Assembly (NCBI GenBank): GCA_964652585.1
Contig: CAZZDA010000055.1
Location: 1-6,053 of the forward strand
Origin: CAZZDA01 sp964652585
GTDB lineage: Bacteria > Patescibacteriota > Patescibacteriia > UBA1544
DNA length: 6,053 bases
Direction: 5' to 3'
Position numbers and translations under genes: made by a program. The notes under the pieces are model-generated. The model was not told the origin of the DNA, made no database searches, and saw nothing but the letters and a program-made list of their open reading frames with translations. Shown piece after piece: positions 1 through 4,927 of this stretch (its first letter is position 1; each line of letters starts with the position of its first letter).

Positions 1-48
1 TATAGTTTGTCAATATCTACATCTTTATAAAGTTTTATTTTGGTCAAC

Positions 49-87
49 AAAAAATACTCAACTTTCCTAAAGAATTGAGTATTTTTT
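49..87. terminator. Bidirectional intrinsic terminator
   Basis: A perfect 13-bp inverted repeat (49-61 with 75-87) surrounds a 13-base loop. The outer six pairs are A-T, so either strand ends in a run of six T after the core stem TACTCAA/TTGAGTA. The stem is AT-rich, which weakens it. It could end a plus-strand gene lying left of the window or stop leftward transcription from the gene cluster to the right. Confidence 0.6.
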
Positions 88-89
88 CG

Positions 90-191
90 TGGCAGGGCGT
101 GGTGCAGGACGTTAGAACTGTGTTTGAGCAGAAGAATGATGTGAGTATTTATATTCCTGCGTTGTATTCTGGGGTACATGGGAACGTATAA
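90..191 (+). other. Possible gene remnant, unrecognised; rest of 1-296 has no gene
   Basis: A plus-strand reading frame stays open to a TAA at 189-191. Its last 33 codons read like protein (for example QDVRTVFEQKNDVSIYIPAL), while the part before position 88 runs through the terminator hairpin and looks random. There is no ATG and no ribosome binding site. A 9-bp inverted repeat (170-178 with 194-202) spans the stop codon but has no T tail. This may be the 3' end of a gene cut off by rearrangement. I do not recognise the product, and chance is a real alternative. I see nothing coding in 203-296. Confidence 0.2.
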
Positions 192-296
192 ACTGTACCC
201 CACCCTGCTAGTCACTATATATTGTGTTTCAATTTCAATAAGTTCATAGCTATAAAGGTTTGCTACAAAAATCTTTTAAGGAGTACGCACTAAAAG

Positions 297-324
297 AAAA
301 AAAGCCCTGTACTGAAACAGAGCT
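297..324 (-). terminator. Intrinsic terminator of the GNAT/ASCH operon
   Basis: On the minus strand an 8-bp stem (317-324 with 303-310, one G-U pair) with a six-base loop is followed at once by seven T. It lies 14 bases beyond the stop codon of the GNAT-ASCH gene and is oriented to end its transcript. Stem, short loop and T run match the textbook form. Confidence 0.85.
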
Positions 325-337
325 ATGTGAACATTAG

Positions 338-1663
338 CTATTCGGCACGTACTTCAAGAACGTAGACGCCAAGTTTTTCTTTGTCGGGAGGATAAATCTC
401 TTTAAGAAGGTTGAGTACCTTGCTTTTGTCAGAGTCAGGTACAATCTTTTTTGCATCTTCATGCTCAAGCATAGTTGCAAAGGATGAGTACACACGAACA
501 TCAATCACTCGAATAATCTGTTCACTTTTGTGTGTTATCAAGCGAATACGCTCCCCCGGTCTTATTTTCTTGATGTTGCCGTAGCCGATTCTGACTTCCA
601 GTGTTTTTTGGCGCTTCACGATTTGATCTATGAAACGTTGCTTGACTCGCATGGTTCTCATAAAGTGTTCTCCCAGTACATAGCCCCACTGTTGTGTGAT
701 TCGGTTATCTTTGTACGATCCCGGCATCGCGGCATCAAGCGTCCACCCTAACCGTTGTAACGCGACCGTTTCCTCAACCGAAGGAACTAGATGGGTGTAC
801 AGTTTATGCCCATACTGAACAAGCAGTTGCGGTACATCCGCTAGAAGAGCGGTAAACGCCTGGATATTATAGGCAGTGCAGGGCATGAGCTTGATTGGCT
901 CTCCTTTTTTTGGAGTTGCGCCTACGACACCAAGCACCGTACCATTGCGGTCAACGGCAACGAATATCAATTTGTATTTCACATTGACATCGCGCGTATC
1001 ACGACGCTCATATCCCTTAAAGAGCGCTTCAATCCATTCATTATCAATGCCTTGGAAGTGATGTGGCAGCTTCTGCAAAACAAGAGCGGTAATCTGTTCT
1101 TCATGCTCTTTTTCTGCCGGAAGAACCGAGATATTCGGTCGGTCAAAACGTTCTTCAGCAACAGAATCAAGAAAGAGCTTATAGAGCATCATCTCTGTTA
1201 CACCCGCTTTGTAGTGGCTTTCCGACTTTCCGGCGACAATGTAGCCTTTCTTCAAGAAGAATTGTAAGGCAGAGTTATTTTGCTCAGCGATAGTGCAATA
1301 CATCTGACGAGTTTGGTGTTCCTGCGCGTATTGCTCGGCTACATTGAGTAGTCTACTACCAAATCCTTTTCTCCCTTGATATGTCGGATCAATGATTAAC
1401 GGACTGATCTTGTACGTTGCCTGACGTTTACCCACAATGTTAATCATTCCCGCAGGTATGCCATCTTCCGTTATCACCCACATTCGCTGTTCTTTGGAAA
1501 AATGACCTACTGTGTCTTCCCCGCCAGCGATATGCGTCTCAAAAATCCTTTTCGCGTGAGCACGGTGGTCTCCCGCATAAAAAGGGCTAAGTGCTTCTTC
1601 CATGATGCGAGTGATAAACTCAAAGTCACTAGGTAATGCTTCTCGTATTTCAATCACACTCAT
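338..1663 (-). CDS. GNAT acetyltransferase with second GNAT-like domain and C-terminal ASCH domain
   Basis: This 441-residue protein appears to have three domains. Residues 1-165 form a GNAT N-acetyltransferase: the acetyl-CoA pyrophosphate loop is Q96-GRKGFG-102 before the helix SRLLNVAEQYA, and N129-N130 begin the usual final helix that leads to K-K-G-Y at 138-141. Residues about 178-331 look like a second, degenerate GNAT fold; its end (ALQRLGW then a Tyr/Lys-rich strand) fits, but no clear acetyl-CoA loop is visible. Residues about 334-441 are an ASCH domain: KTLEVR at 353-358, PGERIRL at 369-375 and the closing strand GVYVLEV. ASCH is a PUA-like fold linked to RNA binding, and one member (E. 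coli YqfB) hydrolyses N4-acetylcytidine. Here Glu356 sits where YqfB has its catalytic Thr, so that activity is not implied. The start is fixed by a strong ribosome binding site. The gene follows a stand-alone ASCH gene and ends at an intrinsic terminator. The substrate is unknown. Confidence 0.88.
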   Translation of the reverse strand: MSVIEIREALPSDFEFITRIMEEALSPFYAGDHRAHAKRIFETHIAGGEDTVGHFSKEQRMWVITEDGIPAGMINIVGKRQATYKISPLIIDPTYQGRKGFGSRLLNVAEQYAQEHQTRQMYCTIAEQNNSALQFFLKKGYIVAGKSESHYKAGVTEMMLYKLFLDSVAEERFDRPNISVLPAEKEHEEQITALVLQKLPHHFQGIDNEWIEALFKGYERRDTRDVNVKYKLIFVAVDRNGTVLGVVGATPKKGEPIKLMPCTAYNIQAFTALLADVPQLLVQYGHKLYTHLVPSVEETVALQRLGWTLDAAMPGSYKDNRITQQWGYVLGEHFMRTMRVKQRFIDQIVKRQKTLEVRIGYGNIKKIRPGERIRLITHKSEQIIRVIDVRVYSSFATMLEHEDAKKIVPDSDKSKVLNLLKEIYPPDKEKLGVYVLEVRAE

Positions 1664-1668
1664 CTGAA

Positions 1669-1676
1669 TCTCCTTT
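1669..1676 (-). promoter_or_regulatory. Strong Shine-Dalgarno site
   Basis: AAAGGAGA on the minus strand, with AGGAG six bases before the ATG at 1663. It decides the start of the GNAT-ASCH gene. It is the only strong ribosome binding site I see in the window, which suggests that this gene is translated internally from a longer transcript. Confidence 0.85.
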
Positions 1677-1729
1677 CAATATGCCTACAGAAAAAGCTTT
1701 CAATCTCTTTTTCAATTGTAAGGTGCTTA

Positions 1730-2107
1730 TTACTTGACAAAGACCGTAACACACATGGATTTTGCTGTCAAAGATTCAATCTCTATCCTAATACCAAGCA
1801 CTCCATATTTCTGTTCATCTTCCTTTGCATAGAAAGAATATATTTCATTGAGCAGTTCTTTTTTAGTTTTTCCTCCAAAATAGTGAGGCGAAACACTGCT
1901 CATCAATGCGTCAAAGGAATCATAGTGCAGCAGTTCGACAACTTTTACTGCAAGGGTATCTTGCTGTTCAGGTTCTTTTAGAAACTCAATGGTATCCCCT
2001 ACAGAAATCCGCCGCCTTTTTTCATCATAAAGACGTGATTCGATAGTTTTAGTCCCTGAACGTATTTTTTCAAATAGTTTCGGTTGGAGTTTCATTTTGT
2101 GATGCAT
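1730..2107 (-). CDS. Stand-alone ASCH-domain protein
   Basis: This 125-residue protein is an ASCH domain over about residues 4-110, with a short C-terminal extension. Visible family signatures are the helix PKLFEKIRSG (9-18), the strand KTIESR (20-25), the basic stretch EKRRR (29-33) and VGDTIEF (36-42); the domain closes with YGVLGIRIE. ASCH proteins share the PUA-like fold and are thought to bind RNA or act on modified nucleosides. Lys20 and Glu23 occupy the conserved K-x-x-E/T positions. In E. coli YqfB the matching residue is a catalytic Thr, so deacetylase chemistry is not assured. The start is uncertain between M1 and M5 because neither has a Shine-Dalgarno; a TAA lies in frame ten codons upstream. 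The next gene begins 66 bases downstream and carries its own ASCH domain, so the two probably form an operon and share a pathway. Confidence 0.82.
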   Translation of the reverse strand: MHHKMKLQPKLFEKIRSGTKTIESRLYDEKRRRISVGDTIEFLKEPEQQDTLAVKVVELLHYDSFDALMSSVSPHYFGGKTKKELLNEIYSFYAKEDEQKYGVLGIRIEIESLTAKSMCVTVFVK

Positions 2108-2272
2108 ATTTTTTTGATCATTGTTCTCATCTTATGTATAGGTTACACAAACCAAATGCTAGTAGTTATTCTATGCCAAAAGTATACCTTATCTACCCTG
2201 CTACGCACTATTTTTCTACAAACAGCATAGCATAATCATTCGCTTGCACAAGTTGTGCTTACTTTTTTAGTC

Positions 2273-2349
2273 TGGAACCCCCGACAGGACTTGAACCTGC
2301 AACCTTGTGTATAGAAGACACTCGCTCTATCCAGTTGAGCTACGGGGGC
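2273..2349 (-). tRNA. tRNA-Arg (anticodon UCU)
   Basis: A full cloverleaf reads on the minus strand: acceptor GCCCCCG with CGGGGGU (G1-U72 wobble), D stem GCTC/GAGC, anticodon loop CTTCTAT with anticodon TCT at positions 34-36, a T arm with loop TTCAAGT, and an encoded 3' CCA. It reads AGA codons. Position 27-43 of the anticodon stem is an A-A mismatch, which is mildly unusual, and the discriminator base is U. The 5' end lies only five bases after a terminator-like hairpin, leaving no room for a promoter of its own between them. Confidence 0.95.
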
Positions 2350-2353
2350 AAAT

Positions 2354-2405
2354 AAAAAACCACAAACTCCCCTTTTTCACTCAAAAGGTTGTGTTTGCGG
2401 TTTTT
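2354..2405 (-). terminator. Terminator-like hairpin between ncRNA and tRNA-Arg
   Basis: On the minus strand 2393-2405 pairs with 2355-2367 over 13 bp; the only non-Watson-Crick pair is a U-G wobble (2362/2398), which on the plus strand would be an A-C mismatch. An inner stem (2371-2376 with 2383-2388) extends it. Six T end the stem, followed by ATTT. Direction is therefore minus, ending the structured RNA upstream, though the plus strand also ends in five T. Confidence 0.7.
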
Positions 2406-2643
2406 AGTATCTTCTCTTTTTTTGTTGTGTGGTCATACTATCAAGCTTGAAACCTCTAAGCTGCTGTAGAGGGCGACAACTCCTCCGTTTGACACCTCGT
2501 TAGAGGGAGCCGGAAGTCTTCCCGGTCGTACAGCAACTCAAAAACCTCAAGATATATACTCTGGAGGGGCTCCCACTTTCCCTCATACCTGCACCTCATA
2601 AAGAGGCGGCTGGGGGGAGACTTTCCAGTCTTCAGAGTATTAT
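2354..2643 (-). ncRNA. Candidate structured non-coding RNA, no recognised family
   Basis: Minus-strand RNA of about 290 nt, starting near 2643 from the predicted promoter and ending in the hairpin at 2355-2405. Domain 1 is closed by an 8-bp helix right at the 5' end (2633-2640 with 2556-2563). It contains a hairpin with a GGAA tetraloop (2627-2631 with 2618-2622), one with loop UUUAU (2603-2607 with 2593-2597) and one at 2580-2584 with 2564-2568. Domain 2 is a continuous 23-bp helix (2529-2551 with 2446-2468) of 16 Watson-Crick and 7 G-U pairs, carrying hairpins at 2520-2525/2510-2515 and 2503-2506/2495-2498. GC is 96 of 180 bases (2461-2640), against 19 of 60 just upstream. I checked by eye for the landmarks of RNase P RNA, tmRNA, 6S and SRP RNA and found none convincing. 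A 67-codon frame inside (TTG start, no ribosome site) is probably incidental. Confidence 0.62.
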
Positions 2644-2649
2644 AGTAGG

Positions 2650-2678
2650 AGTGTATCAAAGAAAGTATTATTTTTCAA
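2650..2678 (-). promoter_or_regulatory. Promoter of the structured RNA
   Basis: Minus-strand -35 box TTGAAA (2673-2678), a 17-base spacer and -10 box TACACT (2650-2655). Transcription would start near 2642-2643, just before the first helix of the RNA. The boxes fill the gap after the stop codon of the winged-helix gene. A nearby TATAAT (2639-2644) has no -35 at proper spacing and would start the RNA inside its first helix, so I prefer the first choice. Confidence 0.6.
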
Positions 2679-2685
2679 GGACTGT

Positions 2686-2931
2686 CTATGCAGATTCTTG
2701 CAGGTATCCTTCGTCTTCCAAAACATCCCTTAACCTCGCTGATTTTGCGTAGCCAATCTTTAATTTTCTCTGGATCATTGTAGCGGTCAGGTCTTGATGA
2801 CGTTTGATCACTTCTTTTACTTTCGCCAAGAGTTCCTCTTCCGTTCTTTCGTCTGGTTTTGGAAACACCCGCTCTTCAATACGCTGAAGACGTTTTTCAA
2901 TAGCGTCTAATCTCTCTGTTGTATTGGTCAT
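2686..2931 (-). CDS. Small FtsK-gamma-like winged-helix DNA-binding protein
   Basis: This 81-residue protein starts with a short coiled-coil-like helix (residues 5-22, heptads of Leu/Ile) and a Pro-rich linker (24-27), and ends in a winged-helix domain (about 34-78). The segment IQRKLKIGYAKSARLRDVLE followed by DEGYL matches the pattern of the FtsK gamma domain (V/L-QRxFxIGYNRAARIIExxExxGIV), the module by which FtsK/SpoIIIE translocases read KOPS/SRS sites and activate XerD. In FtsK an Asn, an Arg and a Glu of this helix contact DNA; here they are Ala62, Arg66 and Asp69, so specificity may differ. The motor domain is absent, making this an orphan recognition domain, perhaps a small regulator or nucleoid protein. 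The ATG lies seven bases after a TATAAT box, so the mRNA is probably leaderless. It precedes the structured RNA. Confidence 0.75.
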   Translation of the reverse strand: MTNTTERLDAIEKRLQRIEERVFPKPDERTEEELLAKVKEVIKRHQDLTATMIQRKLKIGYAKSARLRDVLEDEGYLQESA

Positions 2932-2938
2932 ATATTAA

Positions 2939-2968
2939 ATTATAGCAGAGAATATACCTTACTACCAA
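2939..2968 (-). promoter_or_regulatory. Leaderless promoter of the winged-helix gene
   Basis: Minus-strand -35 TTGGTA (2963-2968), an 18-base spacer and a consensus -10 TATAAT (2939-2944). Seven bases separate the -10 from the ATG at 2931, so transcription should begin at or next to the start codon. No Shine-Dalgarno exists, which agrees with leaderless initiation. Confidence 0.6.
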
Positions 2969-3006
2969 CACTTTCTCTGTCAAGCAATCACTATACTCCC
3001 ATATTG

Positions 3007-3258
3007 TTAGAAAATATCTCTCATTATTTCTTGCAACTGATGTGGGTTTTCAACCAAGTTGACTTCTATGAGGTTTTGTTCAACACCATGTTCCTTTAGT
3101 TGTTCACGCTCGTTAGGCATAACATGATTATCAAACCAAAGAAAATATGATTTTTTAATACAAAACGTACTAAACACATCAAAGCATAAGTTTAAAGCAG
3201 CGCTTTTTGCGTATGTGTACGACGGATATGTTTCTGGTGTAATAAGCGATAGTGTTTT
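3007..3258 (-). pseudogene. Out-of-frame 3' part of the zinc-ribbon gene
   Basis: A minus-strand frame open from the TAG at 3259-3261 to a TAA at 3007-3009 encodes 83 residues of convincing protein sequence (for example KKSYFLWFDNHVMPNEREQL) but has no usable ATG before its middle and no ribosome site. It overlaps the end of the zinc-ribbon gene in the -1 frame. One extra A in the A5 run at 3204-3208 would join the two frames into a protein of about 249 residues. I therefore read it as the lost C-terminal part of that gene, separated by a one-base contraction or an assembly error. A separate overlapping gene with a GTG start near 3178 is the alternative. The family is not recognised. Confidence 0.55.
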
Positions 3259-3755
3259 CTATGCATATCCGGGAACTCTTTCTGCAAAAAACCAATGATT
3301 TCCATGTTGTACACTTTCATCAGGTAACAGTATAAACTCCAAAACATTTTATAACCATTCTTAGAAGTAGTAGTGTTTTGCTTATCTTCTCGTATGTAGC
3401 AGGATCTTAGCACTTCTTTTAGCGTGTTGAGATCATCAAGGTTACGGATAATAAACTCCTTAAAAAGTGTCTGATAGTGCGCACCCCAGCTACATTCTAT
3501 AAAGTGTGTCAGATAGGAAAACATATTAAACTTAACCGCTGTACGGATAAGCTTGTACTCTCTGCTATCTCGACTCATTGCGTTGCTTTGCAGCAAATCA
3601 CGCAGCTTTCCTTCATCTTCGTGTAAAAATTGTTCCAGACCGTTAAAATTGAAGTCACAAAGCGGATTGGGGCATGATTTGCTTATGAACAATAAATCAA
3701 GAACATTGTTGCAGTCCGGACACTTAATATAGGATGGGCGATAACGTTGAGACAT
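3192..3755 (-). CDS. Zinc-ribbon protein of unknown function, probably frameshifted at 3' end
   Basis: The 187-residue product begins with a zinc ribbon: C13-P-D-C16 and, 14 residues on, C-P-N-P-L-C (CxxC-x14-CxxxxC), within the first 35 residues. The rest is predominantly helical and carries no motif I recognise. A zinc ribbon followed by a helical body is compatible with nucleic-acid or protein binding, nothing more precise. The ATG at 3755 lies 22 bases after the stop of the preceding gene, so the two are probably cotranscribed; the upstream TAGAAGC is at best a weak ribosome site. The last three residues before the TAA may be an artefact: protein-like coding continues in the -1 frame to 3007, and the natural product was probably about 249 residues. 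Confidence 0.65.
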   Translation of the reverse strand: MSQRYRPSYIKCPDCNNVLDLLFISKSCPNPLCDFNFNGLEQFLHEDEGKLRDLLQSNAMSRDSREYKLIRTAVKFNMFSYLTHFIECSWGAHYQTLFKEFIIRNLDDLNTLKEVLRSCYIREDKQNTTTSKNGYKMFWSLYCYLMKVYNMEIIGFLQKEFPDMHRKHYRLLHQKHIRRTHTQKALL

Positions 3756-3777
3756 CGGCTTCTATTATTATTCTGCA

Positions 3778-4149
3778 TTACATAATAATCTTACCTTTTG
3801 GCGTGCCTTTCATCCAAGCACAACGACTATTACGATCATATTCAATCCATTTACACGGAAGCGTTGGACCCTCAATACAGCTAACGACACATAAGTCTTT
3901 CCAATACTCTTTACCATCTCTTTTTTCTGTCCATGCAAGTCCTTGTTTCTCCCAAAACTTGGCTATAGTTTCTACGTCAGATGGACTCATGGCTCTATCG
4001 CTGAAAAGATACTCGTCATATAAAATCCTTTTACTGGTTCCTTGTTGTTTATGAAAATCCAAAATACCTTGAAAACCACCAATATCTTTGCAGTTTTCTA
4101 TTACGGCGATTGGAATGAGTATATTATAAAACTGTACGTGAATAGCCAT
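3778..4149 (-). CDS. Conserved-looking hypothetical protein, 123 residues
   Basis: This is an intact small soluble protein without signal peptide or membrane segment. Features: an amphipathic N-terminal strand (AIHVQFYNILIPI), a Gly/Phe turn with GGFQGILDF, an acidic YDEYLF segment, a helix MSPSDVETIAKFWEKQGL (53-70) and a C-terminal strand region with GPTLPCKWIEYD, ending in a Lys/Gly-rich tail. The pattern (helix for a partner strand, then a GPTxPCxWxEY box) gives the impression of a compact one-domain alpha/beta protein found in diverse bacteria, but I cannot name the family or function. It sits in the middle of a tight three-gene cluster with 22-base gaps on both sides and no ribosome binding site, so it is probably translated within a shared transcript. 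Confidence 0.7.
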   Translation of the reverse strand: MAIHVQFYNILIPIAVIENCKDIGGFQGILDFHKQQGTSKRILYDEYLFSDRAMSPSDVETIAKFWEKQGLAWTEKRDGKEYWKDLCVVSCIEGPTLPCKWIEYDRNSRCAWMKGTPKGKIIM

Positions 4150-4171
4150 AATCTAAAAATAATTATGAGTA

Positions 4172-4450
4172 TCAATCGTCATATTGTTGTAGTTCATTTT
4201 CTATTAACACAACATCCTTAAGAAATTTTCCAAATTGTACAATAGATTGTGTTAAATGTTCTCCTAGCGAAAAACCAAAGAATGGATTGGTGTTCAAGCG
4301 TTGTAAAACATTGTTTGCGATGAGAAAAGAAACCTTTTCCGTATTTGGTTTTTCTTGTTCCCAGAAAGCTTCTTTATATTCTTGATATCTTGCTTGAATA
4401 TGTTTCGTCTCTTTTTCTGCTTGTGTATCCGACAAATTAAATTCGTCCAT
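4172..4450 (-). CDS. Helical hypothetical protein, probably C-terminal part of a frameshifted gene
   Basis: The frame gives 92 residues from ATG 4450, strongly helical and acidic, with a charged first half (KETKHIQARYQEYKEAFWEQ) and a hydrophobic second half around NPFFGFSLGEHL. No family recognised. The ATG has no ribosome site, and the same frame stays open and protein-like for 13 codons upstream (YERTTHFLHGAY, back to the A run). A different frame encodes convincing sequence further upstream to 4590. One added A in the A5 run at 4487-4491 would join both into about 139 residues. So the 92-residue product may be only the tail of the true protein. The gene is first in the three-gene cluster and is preceded by palindromic repeats. 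Confidence 0.55.
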   Translation of the reverse strand: MDEFNLSDTQAEKETKHIQARYQEYKEAFWEQEKPNTEKVSFLIANNVLQRLNTNPFFGFSLGEHLTQSIVQFGKFLKDVVLIENELQQYDD

Positions 4451-4487
4451 ATAGGCACCATGTAAAAAGTGTGTTGTTCTCTCATAT

Positions 4488-4590
4488 TTTTATTATGGTT
4501 CATAAGATCAAACATAGCCCACATATATGCTATCAATAGTTCTCTGAAATCAATATCATCCTCTGATATACGAACCTCTAAGTCAGACAC
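4488..4590 (-). pseudogene. Out-of-frame 5' part of the helical gene
   Basis: From a GTG at 4588-4590 a minus-strand frame encodes VSDLEVRISEDDIDFRELL and on to NHNK at the A5 run, about 34 residues with protein-like composition. Beyond the run this frame becomes Lys/Arg/Ile-rich and shadow-like, while the neighbouring frame takes over with good sequence. The GTG touches a run of seven G belonging to a palindromic element, so the original start may have been displaced. Its evidence is compositional only. Confidence 0.45.
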
Positions 4591-4643
4591 CCCCCCGCAA
4601 AGCGGGTGGCTTGATGAGTGGGGTCCCGCCAAGCGGGATCATC
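4591..4643. repeat. Tandem palindromic elements (CCCGC-loop-GCGGG)
   Basis: Two short GC-rich palindromes lie side by side: CCCGC/GCGGG (4594-4598 with 4602-4606, loop AAA) and a longer one (4622-4629 with 4633-4640, loop CAA), the latter extended by outer arms GATGA/TCATC (4613-4617, 4639-4643). They resemble extragenic palindromic (REP-like) repeats and directly abut the apparent start of the helical gene. Confidence 0.6.
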
Positions 4644-4789
4644 CGCAATCACGTGGTGTGGTAAAATACAATGTTTGCGTGCTTTGAACATACATGTACT
4701 CATACGGCCTTTTATTTTTTAGAGTGTTATTTCACGTTGCAATCGTCATTGTACGTACTGGCGCCGCACTCTCTTTTGCTCGCCTTTGT

Positions 4790-4846
4790 GTCATTCCACA
4801 CGTGATGTGGAATCCATGGATTCCCCCGCTTAGGCGGGGGAATGAC
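4790..4846. repeat. Double-hairpin inverted repeat bounded by GTCATTCC/GGAATGAC
   Basis: The element is bounded by GTCATTCC (4790-4797) and GGAATGAC (4839-4846). Inside are two stems, ATTCCACA/TGTGGAAT (4793-4800 with 4806-4813) and a 10-bp GC-rich one (4820-4829 with 4834-4843, loop TTAG), joined by a perfect 16-base palindrome (4809-4824). The GTCATTCC...GGAATGAC ends recall the ATTCCCGC-type repeats known from Neisseria (dRS3) and from many other genomes. Likely a non-autonomous, MITE-like or REP-like repeat. Confidence 0.7.
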
Positions 4847-4874
4847 CTGTTCGTATTTTGTTACTTTAGGGAAC

Positions 4875-4911
4875 GGTCAAACCTTTTCAAGTCGCACTGG
4901 TCAAACCAGTG
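4875..4911. repeat. GGTCAAACC repeat pair with hairpin
   Basis: GGTCAAACC occurs twice (4875-4883 and 4899-4907); the second copy sits in a 7-bp hairpin CACTGGT/ACCAGTG (4895-4901 with 4905-4911, loop CAA). Probably another palindromic intergenic repeat. No T tail, so not a terminator. Confidence 0.45.
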
Positions 4912-4927
4912 GCTTACCTATTGTTGC

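Larger units (their letters stand above)
4644..4927. other. Gene-free spacer rich in palindromes
   Basis: Neither strand shows a frame with protein-like composition here; the longer plus-strand frames are Phe/Leu/Cys-rich, as expected of random AT-rich DNA. Apart from the palindromic elements at 4790-4846 and 4875-4911, I see a T-rich stretch near 4711-4720 and no convincing promoter. Together with 4591-4643 it forms about 340 bases without a gene. Confidence 0.5.

Noticed and set aside
2246..2258. Palindrome GCACAA-G-TTGTGC after the tRNA
   Set aside because: On the minus strand no T run follows, so it is not a tRNA terminator. On the plus strand a T-rich stretch follows, but there is no plus-strand gene to end.
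2354..2643. RNase P RNA, tmRNA, 6S RNA or SRP RNA
   Set aside because: A GGAAAGTC string recalls RNase P, but it forms its own GGAA hairpin, and the matching 3' core element is missing. No tRNA-like end or tag frame, no single long bulged hairpin with central bubble, and no SRP apical motif are visible.
2456..2659. A 67-codon minus-strand frame with fairly protein-like sequence
   Set aside because: It needs a TTG start without ribosome site, and it coincides with a GC island whose pairs explain the sequence better. I keep it as a less likely alternative to the RNA gene.
2978..2983. Perfect TTGACA on the minus strand as a -35 box
   Set aside because: The nearest -10-like TATATT lies 21 bases away and nothing good occurs at 16-18 bases. 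TTGGTA-18-TATAAT fits better.
3204..3210. Programmed -1 ribosomal frameshift in the zinc-ribbon gene
   Set aside because: The site allows re-pairing of only one tRNA, and I saw no clear stimulatory hairpin just downstream. A second, similar break in the same cluster lacks any slippery codon, favouring indel or error.
3734..4054. A 106-codon plus-strand frame
   Set aside because: It is antisense to the well-formed 123-residue gene, has no ribosome site and is rich in Ser/Leu/His as expected of a shadow.
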